Shown in pieces: positions 45,085 to 60,300 of a DNA stretch of 64,000 nucleotides. The notes below the pieces were generated by a model. It worked only from the letters and a program-made list of their open reading frames with translations, was not told the origin of the DNA and made no database searches. Each line of letters opens with the position of its first letter. Position 1 is the first letter of the stretch. A program made the position numbers and the translations under genes. Origin of the DNA: Datnioides undecimradiatus (lineage: Eukaryota > Chordata > Actinopteri > Lobotiformes > Datnioididae); the NCBI GenBank assembly GCA_008933995.1, contig WARS01000014.1, forward strand, positions 558,001-622,000, in the 5' to 3' direction.

Positions 45085-47612
45085 GTAAGGGGTCTCGCTT
45101 ATCTGTCGGTGTCAGGGATCTTATCTTTAGTCATGGCTGCTTGGCAGCTGTTGGCACAAGTGAAGATGTGCTGGACAATGCAGTGAGAGTTCACTTAGCA
45201 AGTATGGGAATTCCACTGTGACAGACTCGATTTCATAGCTGTTTGTCACAGAGAGGATCCACCTCATCCTTTCAACACTGGACTGTAAGTTAATATCACT
45301 TTGTGTAATTAAAGTGGTAAAATAATCAGATTTCATACCTGAAGCCAAAAAAAATATGTGGTTTTGAAATTGTTTATTTTGCTCTGTGACACTGTTGCTG
45401 GTTCGTGGGAATGTGTCTCTGTTGGTGGTGTTTGTTAACCGCATATCTGAGTGTGTACACAACAGGAAATACAATGTGAAAGAGTGTGAGCAACCTGTTC
45501 AAACACCAACATGGTGATGGCTTGCATCTCTACACATAGATGCCTTTTCATTCTTTGCATAGATCAACTCTAACAATGTTTGTCTTCTCACTAAGAGAAT
45601 ACGTTTGACAAGGTATCCCAGGGTCTTGTGCACACACACACGTGGGGCTTTATAGCACAAGCTGTTTGTATGCGCTTCACTTTGTGCTTCACTGCTAAAG
45701 GGCTTGTTTATATAGCCCTCTTCAGTCACCCTGAGTGAACCGACACTCCTCAACGCTAAACCATCAGTCTCCTTCTTCCCCTGTGAATGGCCCTAACAGA
45801 ATCAATCTTCTCTGCATAGCTACATGGAGAAGCTCTTTGATTAGCCGCACAGTGGTATCAGACCTGGGATCAGTCACTGTCACTAGCATCCTCTGTAACT
45901 CGGATCGCCTTTTAGCGATAACACATACCAGCTTGAATTCAAAGCTTAATGCCCCTGTTACCCCCATTGTGTTATCGCTCGTAAAGCTGTGACTCCATCT
46001 CATCTGAAGATCGCAGAGCCTAGCAGACATAAACATATGGCTGAATCATCTCCTTGCATTCATCACCGGAAAAGGTTTTAGTACCTGGAATTAGTTACAT
46101 TACAGCAATGTGAGCTATTTCATGGCTGAGACACATGTGGCATGCATGTCTGTTCACTCTAATCCCGCCATATGTTTTGCACCTGAAAGCCTTCCCACTT
46201 TCCTGCTATGCACGGCTGCTGCAGTGTTTAGTTGTTGGGTTGGTTAAATGCACATCCATCTTCTGTGTACAGATGACCTTTTTGATATTGGGGCATCTGA
46301 TTGCACAAGTTGTAAACAATGTTGGCATGTGTTTTGTGTCTGCTGCTCTCCTCCTCTACAGTTCAGAGTTTCCTTTTGAAGTCTTTGATCCTTTCTGCCT
46401 CTCGGGTTATTTCGGTGAAGGCACTGTCCAGTGCTGTTGTTGAAGATGAGCTGTTGGAAAGTTGCATGCATGTCATACTTTTACCATCAACGGTCTTAGG
46501 CGTCACAGCATTCTTATCATAATTCAGCTGGATGTCTCTCCCTGCACTTTTCATGGCACTAACTTAAAAAACAGTTGACATGCGCTGACAAATCTTTACA
46601 GTGGGGATTTGTAAATAGTTTCATTTGTCTCCTGAGCAGTGGGGATTTTTCTCCCTGTGCGTCAGGCTGCTGGTATGTATTGGAGCAGAGCTCTTCTCCC
46701 CCAGCCCTGATCAGCACGGTCCAGTCGGCTTCATTCCCTTGGCCCAGACCTAATCCTTCGTCATCAGCTGTTTCCTGGCTCTCTGGTCTCCCCGCATGCC
46801 AGCCACTCTGAGAAAATGTGCTTCACATTATGACCATGCAGAATACATGCCAGGAGTCTGATTTGGCTCATGTGTGCCGATATGTAACAGTTTGAGCTCA
46901 GCAGAAAGTTTTGAAACACATTGATCCCATTCTGTCCTCTTGTGATTTATTGACTGTGAGCTGAGCGCACAGCTGGTCAGCAACAGTGCTCTGAAAGCTA
47001 ACGTGACGTTGTTTAGATCTGGATGAAGTATAGAGTTTAAAAAGTCATTTAGAACATTCAGACGTCTGATCACATGATCATTCTTACACTTTTTGGTAAG
47101 TGGATCTTGTTTTTTATATTTAGATATAGCAGTCTCTGACTCATTCTGAGGTGGTCACTTACTGGCTGATTCATAATGCATGACTTATACATTCAAACTG
47201 AGCTGTTGTATCTTTGTAAGTCTTGTAAGTTTTTAATTTGTCTTAAGTGTGTCTTAAGTATCTTGTGGCCATCGATGTTCCCTACTTTTTTAAATGCTGC
47301 TGTATGACTCCTATGTGAATCATATAGTTTTGATTAAGAGCGCTAAGCAGCATCCTGTGCGGCTGGTCGTCCATCTGCCCCCCACCCCCCGTTCCCTCCT
47401 TCTTTCCCTCCCACCCACTCACATTGAGCTGACAGGCAGCTGCTTCTCATCTTCAGTCAGTGAGCAGAGCCACTCCTACAGGACGACTCCTGGAAGAAAT
47501 GTTTTGTTTTAAAGTTATAAAACCAAACTTTTAGAAGGAAACCAGCCTTAAAATTCAAAGAAAGGTGTCATTTTCAAACATGTAACAGAGAAGTAGTCTA
47601 AACATATGGGCA

Positions 47613-47790
47613 TGGTGGTGGAAAGTAACTCAAACATGGCCGAGGTGCTTGTACTTTATTTAAGTGTTTCCATACCATTAAGCACTACATTTCAGAGGAA
47701 CACACTGCACTTTTTATTCTACTACATTTACTATGTCAGGTGATGACAGTCACTAGTTACTTTTCTGATTAATATTCATAAACAATAAAA
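47613..47790 (+). mobile_element. common teleost dispersed repeat (GTGGAAAGTAACT family)
   Basis: GGTGGTGGAAAGTAACTCAA, GGTGCTTGTACTTTATTTAA, CACTACATTTCAGAGGAACA, TTTATTCTACTACATTTACT and TAGTTACTTTTCTGATTAA occur in the order of a very abundant fish repeat whose theme is repeated AGTACTT/ACTTTACT and CACTACATTT words. It is diverged and noncoding. Confidence 0.6.
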
Positions 47791-50700
47791 TAATTGATCA
47801 AACCTACATAGCTGAGTTTGAGATTATTAAGTGTTAAACTATTAATAACTGATAGCCAAATGTTTCTTTTCCCCATCGCTAACTTAAATGCTGCTCATTT
47901 AGTTATCACTGTTAAAGCTATAAGATCCATGATCCACGCTTTAAATCGAGTCTTAGCCACTTCATATTTACCAAACGTGAGACATGAGAGTTGGATTGAT
48001 CTTCTAGTGTATCTCTACCCGTTCCTCCACCCCTTTAAGGGAATGTATATTTTACAAGCTAAGAATATTCCACAGGGTGGAAAGTAAGAGACCGATTTGG
48101 ATTTTTTCTTATTATAGTTATGCTAGAATTTATTTCAGTTAGAATTTATCTTTTGATTTGTCAATGTCCATTAATAAAAATCAATACCCTGTTCCAAAAC
48201 TGTTTTGCTGCACATGTCAAAGTTAACATATCTACATACCCATGCCAAAACTGCACGATTAGAATAAATTATCACCCAGATTGATGCTTCTGTCACCCCC
48301 CCCCCCTTCCTTTCAGCTTTATCTCTTTAGGGAAACAAGTGGAATTTAAGCCAGTCAGGCCTAATTGTATTCAGCTGTTTCTGCCTCTTTCTTTTCAGGG
48401 TGTGTGTGTGTGTACGAGTGGCAGGACTGGAAGTGTGTGTAGGCGTCCTCCATTTCTCATGGGGCAGGTTGGGGGCTTATATCCTCAAGCATTCAGAAAA
48501 AAGGAGGTAACACCGTATTGATGGGTGTGGAAGTCTCCGAAGAAAAGACGTGGGAGGATGTGGTGCTGCTTATGCTTGCATATATATCTGATATCCCTAT
48601 GTTCCCTACGAGCAGAAACAGTATGAACTCGCTAGGACAAAGAGGCACAAAATTACAGCCTAACTGGTAGAAACCCAAAGATTTCATGACTTCAGTGACA
48701 ACAGCTGCTTTAGTTTTTGATATCTTAATCACTTTTCCCTCATTTAGGTTCCCAAATGACTCGAAAATTAGATCATTAAACTGATATCAAACAAAAGCCA
48801 CATCTAAGGCTGTCATTCTACAACAGTCAGTTTTAACCAGAAGCCCTTTACATCCCCCCACTGCCACTACAAACAGCATTTACAACTCTGTTTGAAAGGG
48901 AGCAAACCAAGACCCGCAGTTTCCCAAACATGTGTTGCCTCAGCATGAGCACAGAGTCACTTGTTGTTGATCCCGGACCACTCACAGTCACTGCCTCCTA
49001 ATGCTGAACTGAATGAAACCAAAGGGGGGAGGGGGGGCTAGAAGCACCAGGATCTGACCATGCAAACTTGAGGTGGCCCTAGTGCAGCTTCAAGCTCTAA
49101 AGTTACAGCATTCAAGCTATTTTTCAGCTGATTCAGACATTTTCAGAGTCCTGTGATCCATATCTCCAAGTAATACTAACATTTAAGACCTTGTTTGTGC
49201 CTGTCTCTGTTCTGCAGACAGTCATTTGGGACATTTGCTTAAGCTATTATTACACAGACAAGTTTCAGACAAGTGTAGAAATATGTGGAGCTTTTCCATG
49301 ATGGGGAGGTTTAATTGTCATTTCACTGGGAAAGTCAGGAGAGAGAGCAACAGATGTCTTCATTAAACCTGCTAAAATCAGCATCTTTAGATAACAACAA
49401 ATCAAATATCTATGTGTTATCAACTAACTCTACAGCTCCCCTTTAGATCTATGGGGACTGTACCATACATACATTTACATACATCAAGCCGTATTTCCAT
49501 CACATTTTCTACATTGTTTTTCAGTGGTTAGTGAATTGAGCAATTGCGTTATCTCCATTTCCACTGAGTTCCTTCCTCTGCAGTGGTTTAACAGCACTTG
49601 ACTGGAGAGTTTGTGCCACCAGCTGTTCATCTTAGTGTGGCCAAGTCTTTATGCACAAGAGAGGTGCATAAATAAATAATTCACATTTTCCTCTGCTAAT
49701 TTTTAGGAAAATGTAAACAAAAATCATGTAAACATGTAATTGTGGTAATGGAAACTTGACATGTAAAAAAAATGCAGTTTTATATTTATCACACATAACA
49801 AAATGTATAAATCAAAAAAATTATGTTGCACTCATTTTTCTGTATAAATGAAGATGTCTAAGTACTCACTACAAGTACAACTGTTTTTCACTCTTCTTTA
49901 ACAATCTGAAAGGCGGGTTATTATGATATAAACACAGGCTCCATAAGTGTAAGACTGTGTACTTCCTGCTTACAGGAACTGACATATTCTGACAGCATGT
50001 TGGTAACATATGTGCTCTCCCAGCTTAGGCTGCCTTTTACTCATGCAGTGGGTAATGTACAGTATGTGTTTTAGTCACGTTGGTGGACAATGAGGCCGCC
50101 TGGGGTGGGAGTAGTGCATTGTGGGTCTGCTATCGAGGGACCAGAAGGTTTTCCTCAGGGGGGGTAAGCCTGTCCAAGGCGAGTGATAAAAATGGAGGTT
50201 TGTTTGAACAGAGTCACACTGGGTCATTTTTTCCCATGGAGCTTGCAGAAGTCCTTCCCTTTATACATACTTCAAGAAAAACCTCACATCTTTCTAAAAA
50301 CTGACAAAGACAAGTACGTCGTGTACATTTACTCTGTGCTGTGACTATTCTAGTGACATGATTTAGCACATGTCCTAATAAAGTGGTCCACGTTGATCTT
50401 TTCCGAGCTATAATTGTTTGCATTGGAAAGAAGTGACCACGAAATTGGAGATGTTTGTTTCGCAGATCACAGCTTCCTGTACACTTCAGCAGAGTAAACA
50501 GCACTGTCTGTGATGTAAGACTGTGTGTGCGCTCCCTCTGCTGTCCCACTCTCTGCTTTGATGTGGTGTCTCCCATAAATTGTATTCTGTATGTCTGCAT
50601 GCTCTCTTTGCTGTCTTTTCCACTGTCTGCTACCATGTGCAGTATTCTTGTGGTGTGTCGATGGTTTGTCATGCTTTGTCATTGGTCTAATTAGTCTGTT

Positions 50701-52732
50701 TTTGCATGTTGATGTTTTTGGTTTGGGTTTTTTTTTTTGCTTCTTTGCTCTTTCTTCTTGTTTTTCCTCATTGCTGATTATGATTTACATCTTTTTTGTG
50801 CAGCTTGTTATTTAAAGCATTTTGCCCCTTTGTAGAAGTTTCATTATGTGCAGTTTGTCCTCTTCTCATTGTGGTGTCTTCTGTTGTCTTCGTGAGTATC
50901 TGGTTAGTGGTTGTGGTTGTCTGCTGTGTCATTGATGCATCACTGCCTCACACCCACACAAGGACAGAAAATAATCCCATACAGGAAATCAGAGTTCTCC
51001 AGCTGCACTTTGGGCTGCTTCTTTCTTGCTTTTGTTATAGATTACACTTTTTTGCCTCTTTTTCTATCTTTTTCTTTTTCCCCTCTTCGGACACAGTCAA
51101 GCAAGCAGTTGGCTGAAAATGTTGTTCACAAAGCAGTTCCCACCTCATTGAGGACTGCTTCATCATTGCCAGATGTTTGGATAAAATATGCAGCTACAGT
51201 ACAGTAGATACAGATAATCCCAGAGGTGGGACTATATGCTGCTGTGGGACTGGTGCTGTGCGTGGGCTGCGTGCGTCCCGCTGAGGTCGATTTTAACATT
51301 CTTCCTCATTAGTTGGTGACACTTTGAGTGTAGCAGGGTTGTTTATGAAAACCGGCAAGGGTCAATCAGCCAACAAATTCCCAACATCTGTGGGAAAACA
51401 CATACGGTGGGATAACAGTTTATCCGTCATGGTGATTACTGTGCCATCACTTACATAAACACTGTTTGTTTTTTTCAGACCTCCATGAACATTGTGGGAA
51501 TGGAGGATCCCAGTTCAAATTTCAAAAAGACAACAATAAACATGTGTGTTAGAAAAATGTTTTTCAGATCCTTTAAATCATCTTTAAGACCCTCTACACG
51601 ATCTCATCCTCAAACTGAGAACCACTTGACTTGACTTGACCTGTGGATAATGTGGATGTTTCTTACTGTAAAACGCTGCTCTGTCAACTCTGTGGTTGAA
51701 ACAAAGAGCTTCTTTCTGTTTTGGGGGGTCAAACTGCTATCAAGTGTTTTTATTGAGTTTGAAATAAACTCACTGAAACACTGCCAAACTTTCTTGACCC
51801 TTCATATGCCCCCTTTCTGACCAGGTTGGAGAGTAGCACAAAAGCAGCTAATTTTTCAACTGTGTTTGGAAGTCCCCATAAGGGTCTCTTCTCACCAAGA
51901 CTACCACTTTGATGTTTCTGTTGCATGTTCTTAAATCTTGGATAAACCTCACCGCAGTGTTCATTGTCCAAACTCCATTTGAAGCGGTCAGCTGGCTTCC
52001 TTTGGCCCTCTGATCCTAGTCAGCACATCCTATCTTGAGGGTCAGGTTCCTTCTCAGATACCATTGCTCAAAGTCCCCCACTGCCCGTTGGTCAACATAA
52101 AACCTCATCATGTTGCAGTAGCCAAATGTTATTTTTTCAGAGACTTTAAAAAAGGATTTGAATATAGAGAGATTATTGTTCAGCAAAAAAAAGATTTCAG
52201 CTGTTTGATCATTTGACTGTAAATTCGTATCTTGAAGTACCCCTAATGTAGCTCTTTGGCTTGTTTTTCGCAAAAAATAGCATCAGCAGCCAGCCATAAT
52301 AAGATTTGTTTGTCCTCACGTTGCCAAGTGACACATGCCTTTGGCGTCACTGCATTTGGCCATTGTCATTTCAAGTCATCATTAGTGACACTGAGGTTAC
52401 TGGCACTCGTAAGCACTGATGTATGGCTTCCTCAGTGGACGGTCCCTTGCTGCTGGTTGCTGAGGCCCCCCTGGGGAAACTGTGACCCCCCCATGCTCCT
52501 GCTGTCATGAGCGGGGTCCCAAGTGTATCAGTGTTCCTGGGAAAGTTTCAGAGAAATACTGTGGGAACGTGAACTGTACACGGACACCCTCTGCGTGTGT
52601 GTGTAGTGGTATTGGGTGAAGAAGATAATGGGGGTTGGAGTGTAATGCAGCATTCGCCTGTGTGTACAGCATGTGTGTTTCAGCGTGTGCAGCATGCATT
52701 ATATGCCAGTCAGGATGTGTGTATGTGTGTTT

Positions 52733-52733
52733 G

Positions 52734-52765
<32 letters not shown>

Positions 52766-52810
52766 CCTCTCTCTCTCTCTCTCTCCCTCTCTCTCTCTCT
52801 CTCTCCCTCT
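52733..52810. repeat. compound (CT)n repeat with higher-order CCCT punctuation
   Basis: A CT dinucleotide tract broken by CCC at regular intervals of about 20-24 bases, three similar blocks in a row, inside pdgfrb intron 1. Confidence 0.9.
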
Positions 52811-54342
52811 TGCTCTATGTCTGTCTTTCCTTCACCCCTTTTTTATTAGAACCAGGAGGCCGGGGAGGAAATGGACCAGTCATGTTTTTGGAGCAACTCA
52901 AGAGCTTTTGGCTTTGGGAGCGGAAGTGCTAAAGGCAGTTCATTTAGAGAGACAACATGTATCTGGTTTGAATAGTTGGCTTTGGGTTAGTCATCGAACT
53001 TCACCACAACTGCCAAAATCATTTAATATCTTTATGAACATATAGCCATAACCACTTTGATTCCATTGTACAGATGCAGTTTTTAAACTAAATAAATGCA
53101 GAAAGCTTCAGAGAAGATGGAGAAATGAGGTCTTAAAAACACTGGTTCTATGACATAAGTCATAAAGATAGTCCAGTTTCTTAAAATAGAGATTGTAAAA
53201 TTGGATTTCATTTTCAAGTAAAAATGTTAAATGGTTTAAGATTTTGCAAGTTACATTTCGCAATTTTTCCACTGCCTCCCTCCCTCCTTCTCATCCTCCT
53301 CCACCCTCGCTCTTCCCATGCTTCGCTCTTCCGCCCTCTCTCTCTTTCCCACCCTTTTGCATCCAGGCCTGTGATCCATCCTTAACTGTTTCCAGACGTC
53401 TGTGTGCTGCAGGCCTTATCCCCCCCATCCCAAACGTAATAACAAACCACTCCTCCCCTCCTCAATCCTTGCTTGTGCCTTCTTACTTTGCAATGAAATT
53501 GGCTAACAGCATATAATGTTGATATAATGATGGTAAAGCAAGTATGAGGCACCTTTGATCCCAATAGTTCTTGACTAAATGCCTGGATGTTGATATCACA
53601 TTGGTGTACAGCATGATATCCCATGGGTGTTAGAAAACCACAGCATTTCAAAATCCCAAGCCCTCTGTTGTGTTAGCAGTGTATGTGAATGCACTCATTT
53701 TCACTTTTGTTTACACCAAAACCAATTAATGGCTCAGCACAGCTCGAGAATAGCTTGGATGCAGCATTGTTTCCAGTGAGTGTATTATGAAAAGCTGCAC
53801 ACACTGACCCGTTTGTTATTGGGCAGAATGCTGGTGAACCAGGAACAAAAAGAGCCAGACATTGTCGCTCTGTCCTGGTGCAGTGAGGCATCAAATACCT
53901 CCAGACTGAGCTGCATCTGCACCTCAGACTCTGTGTGCTGACCAGCAGCCATTAAAGGAGGCAGTTTGATGACACAGAAGTACTTTTTTGTTCCTTGATA
54001 ATGAGCAGAGAAAAGTTTTATGCAATTTACTTTGTTTGGATGCAGATTGCCATCAACTGAAAAGTGATTTATTTTCTAAAATCTCACTTAACCTGACCCG
54101 CTGGAGCTCATGAAGGCAGGAATCAGTCCATCATGATGTGAAGCCTTATGGAGAGATGTTAACGGGGGCGAACATGACTTGACATTTCCGCTGTTTTGTT
54201 TATTTCAGCATATTTTATTGCATATTTTGAGCACAGAATGATCTCTGTTTGTTGAAATACTGACAGAGGATACGTGAAGTTTAAACATCATTGTTATTTC
54301 TTCTGTTTGTTGGCAGAACAAAGTGCACTGTGGTCTTCCACC

Positions 54343-57300
54343 ATGAGGAGGGTGATGGCGTCCACACTCCATCTGATAGTCACCATTACAGGTGAGAACT
54401 TGGTTTGGATGAACAAATGAAAGAAGGTGTAATAGGACCACAAGCGCTTTTGCAGGGAAGCGAAGAGTGTGATGCCAAGCATATTATACACTTATAGCAA
54501 GGGAACACTGGTGACCTGGCAGTTTTCCTTTTACAATATATCCAAATAACAAAATAACAAAAAAAAAGTTTTATCTTGTGTAAATATAGTAATAATGTCA
54601 ATGTAATTATTTCATTCAAACTGACCTTTGTCATTTAAGTACATCTGTCACTGACGAGACGTCATTATCCCCCCACATATCCACTCCAGACAACTCACAT
54701 CCTTCATCATTTGGAGATAGAATGGGATCTGCCATGTTTTGTTGATATAACCTCTGACCTCATCCTGCAGTCTCTATGACCTCCAACCTGACCCTTTTTT
54801 CTTGTTGTATCGACTGCAGCCCTCCTATATTTCTGCACCGAGTTGTGCTGTCTGGAGATCACACCTGATGACAAAGAGATTGTGCTGACTCAGGGCTCCT
54901 CTCTCACCCTCACCTGCTCTGGTTCAGGGGAGAACATCTGGGCATTTAAGAGGGACGATGTACCGTACTTCCAAGTGGAACAAAATCAAAACAGTGCTCA
55001 AAGCTACCAAATCGTGCAAAGCAGCAACACAACCCATGTGCTGACCTTGTGGAATGTGAGCTGGAAGCACACTGGGGTGTACCAGTGCAATGATCTGCGC
55101 ACTGGAGAAACTAAGGAGGTGGCTGTTTTTGTCCCAGGTGAGGCCTGTTTTGTTTTCCTGTGACTGAGCTGAGTCGGTTAGTTTTTAAAGACATCAAATA
55201 CAAATTTATATTGACTCATCATGTTTTCTCAGATGGGGACATTAAAGTATCTCATTCATTAAACAGCTGTCCTGTCTCAGTTACAACATATACTTTAACA
55301 TATAATTTCTCAGCACTTGTTTGGTGTGTAGTGCACTGTTAGAGTGACAAAATAAAGTACACTCAGTGAAATGTCAGTGTGCATATTGCACATTATTGTC
55401 CTACAATGCAAAGCTAAAGCAAAAAATAATTGTGATCAGTGGTCAAAGAGCTACACCTAGATTTGGAAAAGGAGAAAAATTACTATTAAATCATTTTGCC
55501 ATCTCCCATGTGATACTTTGTACTTGATAATCATACAAATCATGTTCCTGTCCTTAGACCCTGATGTGTGGTTCATAGAGAGCTCCCATGGCATGGTAAC
55601 AAAGACCAGTGAGGAAAGTACCGTCCCCTGTGTGGTCAGTAATCCCAACATCAGTGTCACCCTGTATGAGAGAGACACTGATCTGCCTATCAGGGGGCTT
55701 TATGTTCCTAGTGAAGGGTACAAGGCATTGCTGGAGGACAGGACCTATATGTGCCGTGGAGAGCTGAACGGGGAGGTGAAAGAGTCTCAGTCCTTCTACG
55801 TATTCACCATTCTTGGTAGGTGTTGAGGTTGGTTCGACAACTTAAAAAAAAAACAAAAAATCAACTCACATCCCTATGTACTGAAACTCCTGAGAACCCA
55901 CAAACACACACACACACACACACACGAACACAGTTGGCCCCTTTAATTCAATCTCAGCCCACGCCCAAACTGTTAAAGTTAATGAGTCTATCTTTTTAAC
56001 CCCTTATTGGGCAAGTGACCATATTTGAGCACTTGTACACATGTTGAAAACAAATTTTTTTTTCAAAATGTTAGAAACAACACTCTGGGGTTGAAATTTG
56101 AATTTGAATTTACAAGTATTTCAATGAGTGCCCTTTGAAGGGTTAAAACACCATAAAAATACCCATAACATTTATTCATCACATCTCCTCAAATGCCTTA
56201 TTCAGCACAATCAACGAATGTCATAGCCAAAGTATTGCACTGGAAGTCCAAAAGTAGAATTTATTCTCTATTACTACCCTTGCATTGGTCACCTTACAAC
56301 TCTCTTGTGAAAGTGTTGAAGGGTGTGCAGAGTGTTTTTAGTAAGGATATAATCAGTTCAATACTGGACTTTGGCTGCATTTGTTTGGCAATTTTAGGAG
56401 CATTTTTTTTAGTTTGGTGCAGCTGTGAAGTTTTTGTTAGTTGAGATAGAAACGCAGGAGCCAGCTGTTGAGTTTAAATATTAATGTTGAGGTTTATTTT
56501 TGTCCACTGACTGATAAGTAGCAGACTCCTCTACATATTGTTTTAATAAATCACATCATCGCCACCTCTTCCTCCTCCCCCACACTCTACCTCCCTGCCC
56601 TTAGTCCCAGAGGCCATTGACGCCTACATCAATGCGTCCAAGACTGTCCTGAAGCAGGGCGAACCACTGACAGTAAACTGCACAGTGCACGGAGTGGAGC
56701 TGGTGTCTTTTTCCTGGGATCTCCCCAACAATAAGGTGAGTAGGAGTGGAGAAGAACAAGTGCTTTTGTTCAGCTTTCCCTCTGTGATTACTCTCAGGCC
56801 TCATGACCGAGGCCAGATTGAATCAAGATGTAGAGGCACACCTCAATTTTTTATCCCCCAAATGAATTTCTTGCCACAACACTTGGTGTTGGTATTGCAA
56901 TAAAAAGTTCTACTTGGGTCAAAAGTTCTTTTGGGATCATAATGATGATCTCCGCAGACATTCTTAGTCAAAATAATGTTAGTTAAAGAAGGAGCTTTAA
57001 CTTTTTTTCATAGGTACCTTTGTCATGTAATCTTTGCTAGAGATAAGCAATAACTGGCAACAGTCACCATAATGTGGTATTTTAGGTAATAATAATTTCA
57101 ATAAGCTCTTTTACAGGTGCTGGATTTCTCAATTTTGGATTATATGTGATAATTAAATGTCAAATCCCTGTCATTTCCCTCTTCAAGGATGTTGATGTGG
57201 AGCCACTGACAGACGTCCTGTCCACCATTAACATGCGCTCCTGCCTGATCTTTCCTCGGGCCACGGTGGCCCACAGCGGAGAATACATCTGTCATGCCAG

Positions 57301-60300
57301 CGAGGGTGTCCAAGACCAGTCTGCCTTTGCCAGTGTCAACATCACTGTGCTCGGTTAGAGTAACCTCCCCCCACACACACACACACCAAACTAAAATAAA
57401 CTGATGCTGGACGGATTATTATTGTGTTTTGCTGACAGAAAGAAGACTGCTTATTATGTAAACCTTTGCAAGTCAAAGTGAGAGAGCTGTTTCTTTTAAA
57501 GGAAATGACGATGTCTTCTATTTATTTCAGTTCAAAGTGTGAAATAAACTATTGACATGGTGTGGATAACGTGAACGATACCTGGGCGGTACAGCAACGC
57601 TATATTTTGACATTATGGGAACAACCTCAGCATTGTTTGTGTAACTGAGTTTTGACTTTACCCATTAATATACAGTAAGTGCAATATTTTAGCAGATAGG
57701 TGATCTCAAAAGCAGCAACATGAGAGCCAATTAAAACATGGTTCAATCAAAGCAAAGTTTTCTTCTTTATTCGCTTCTGTTGGTCATTAAATGCATTTGG
57801 GTCTGTGAACGCTTATTCTAAAAGCAGCGAGGTGTGTTATGTTTATGAAATCCATAACTTGAACCGCTATGCTCCATGGAGACAAGGACAGTTTAGTGGT
57901 GTTTTCTGGACATCTCAGTGGAAAAGACAGATACTGTCTGGCCACAGAGGGTCAGCTGCAGCAGTGAAGTACACTGTCTTGCCTCCCATCTAGTGAATTA
58001 ACTTTAAACAGTCTAATCTAATATTTAACTACACTACACATTGGCAAAACGGTCGCAGCTGGTTTGAAATATTAAAATGCACAGTACTCTACCTGCCCAA
58101 CAGAATTAATGATTTATTTAATAATAATTTTTGACTTACACTCATCATGTGGCCAGAAACACAGCTCCAAATGTTTGCTAAGGTTGCTCAGTGTCTTGTA
58201 GATGTGTAAGTTGGCAACGTTTGGTAACACGTTTGCGATATAAACTTAAAAGCTCGGCATTTATTCTGCCCCCAAAAGGCAAAACAAAGATATTGCATGA
58301 TTAAAATACATCAGGACACCAAGCAAGAGTAAATGTATGATTACTTGGCAAATAAAATATTATATTTTTATTGATTAAATATGAATGAGATACATTTTGT
58401 GCAGAAGGTCAAATGTATGTACCTCACTGATGATATTTTTTCTATCCTCAGAGCGAGGCTTTGTGGAAGTGAAGCCTGCTCGGGTACAAAACATTTCAGC
58501 CAATCTGCAAGAGAACGTCGAACTGAGAGTGGAGATCGAAGCCTACCCTCCCCCCCTGGTCCGCTGGAGCAAAGATGGCACCACCATCAAAGGGGACAAA
58601 ACCATCACAACCAGACAAGAGCATGAGATCAGGTAAGACATCCAGCCAGAGTCTTCAGCTGTTGGTTGACCTTAAAAAATACCCTGCATACCACGAAGCA
58701 ATGTCCTCAAACAAGTTGATACCTTTAAACAGTTAGCAATGGACCTCTGTCAGGGTGACAGCCTCCGGAGGCATCTAGCTCTCATCAGTCATCACCAGAT
58801 AAGGCCTCCGGAGAGAGAAACACAATACTCTCCAGAGGGCAAGAGTCTATCATTCGTCACAGAGGAACCATAAACAAGATACCTGTCACAACTCACAAAT
58901 GTCTTTTAAAAAAATGCCAAACAGTGTTTTAATTGCAAAAGCATGATTTCATGTTTGTGTGAAAAGAACTGATAAAATATTAATTCAGTAGACCATGTTA
59001 TTCATTATGGAGTACACAGTAGCTGTGGTCTTACAACCATTAGGAGCAGTTAATCAAGAAGTTAATAGAGTGATGAGGAGAGATGCATTTTCTAGAGGGT
59101 AGACCTAAAAAGGAAAAGCTAAGGGTGTTTCTTTTCTTAACAACCCCACTGAGGTAATTTTAAATTAATCTAAAAATTGGTTTTCACACCCAGCAGAATC
59201 AGTGGAAATACTGCATGTTCTGCAACATCTGAATGGTACTTAATGCACAGAGAGCGTGATTTATTTTGTGCAAGATAAAAAGACTACACAACCTGCAGAC
59301 ATTCATTCAGCTCCTGTCAGTCATCTGTCACGTAATCCAATTCCTCAATCCACCAAGAGGAAAACGTCAACAGATAATTATATAATTTTCACCATTTGTC
59401 CATATGTCTTCTGTCTTAGGTATGTCACTTCTCTCACCTTGGTAAGGGTGAGGACAGAGCAGAAGGGCCTCTACACTGTCCTTGTCACAAATGGAGATGA
59501 CACAAAGGAAGTGACCTTTGACCTGGAAGTCCAAGGTGAGAAGCTGTTTTAAGAAACCTTAAATGATCGCAGGATTCAGGGTGCTCTTGTGCATTTTTAG
59601 CTTTTGTACTGTACTGAAGCATTTCCAATTTATAAGTATTGTTTCTGCAAAAGAAATATCAAGGACAGAGGTTGTGTTTATCCCTGTCAGTAATGATTAA
59701 TGGCTGTTGCACCCCCTGTGTGTAGTCCCCTCTCAGATTAAAGACCTGACAGACCACCACCTCCCTGGGAAGAGACACTTGGTGACCTGTGTAGCTGAGG
59801 GGGTCCCAACACCAAGCATACAGTGGTACAGCTGTGACAGCATGCTCAAGTAAGTCACCCCACCAACCATTCATCACCAAACTGTCATGTAACAAACACT
59901 GGGGGGCAGACCATACAAAGACATTTATTTTACTTTCAAATTAAACGCAAGTGATTTCACCTGCTGATCTCATGTCCTGCTGCAGGTGCAGCAACCAGAC
60001 AGCAATGTGGCAGCCGCTGATACCGGAGCCAGAGGTGCTCAGCATCCAGACCAATGTCAGCTTCAGTGAGACTCGTAAAACCAACCTGGTGCGGAGCCAG
60101 GTGATCTTCCACAAGCCCCAGCAGGTCACAGTTCGGTGTGAGACCAGCAACCAAGCAGGACTCATGGACAGAAGAGACATCAAACTGGTGTCCAGCAGTA
60201 AGTGTCATGTGAGGAATGAACTGTTCAAGTGGGTTTAATATATCAGTGTAAGCTGCTCATGTCCAGAGGGGAGTAAAAATTGTGGAACATTGTATTGTTT

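Larger units (their letters stand above)
45085..54316. other. pdgfrb: pdgfrb intron 1
   Basis: About 9.2 kb with no coding exon found on either strand. It contains a teleost dispersed repeat (47613-47790), a C11 run near 48297, a compound CT repeat (52733-52810) and many small chance frames. The intron ends at TTGGCAG|AACAAAG, 26 bases upstream of the start codon. Confidence 0.5.

Noticed and set aside
56193..56444. Frame in a pdgfrb intron with [12 protein letters not shown], slightly reminiscent of LINE reverse transcriptase (LDYGC motif)
   Set aside because: Similarity is limited to a few residues and the rest of the motif is absent; not enough to call an element.
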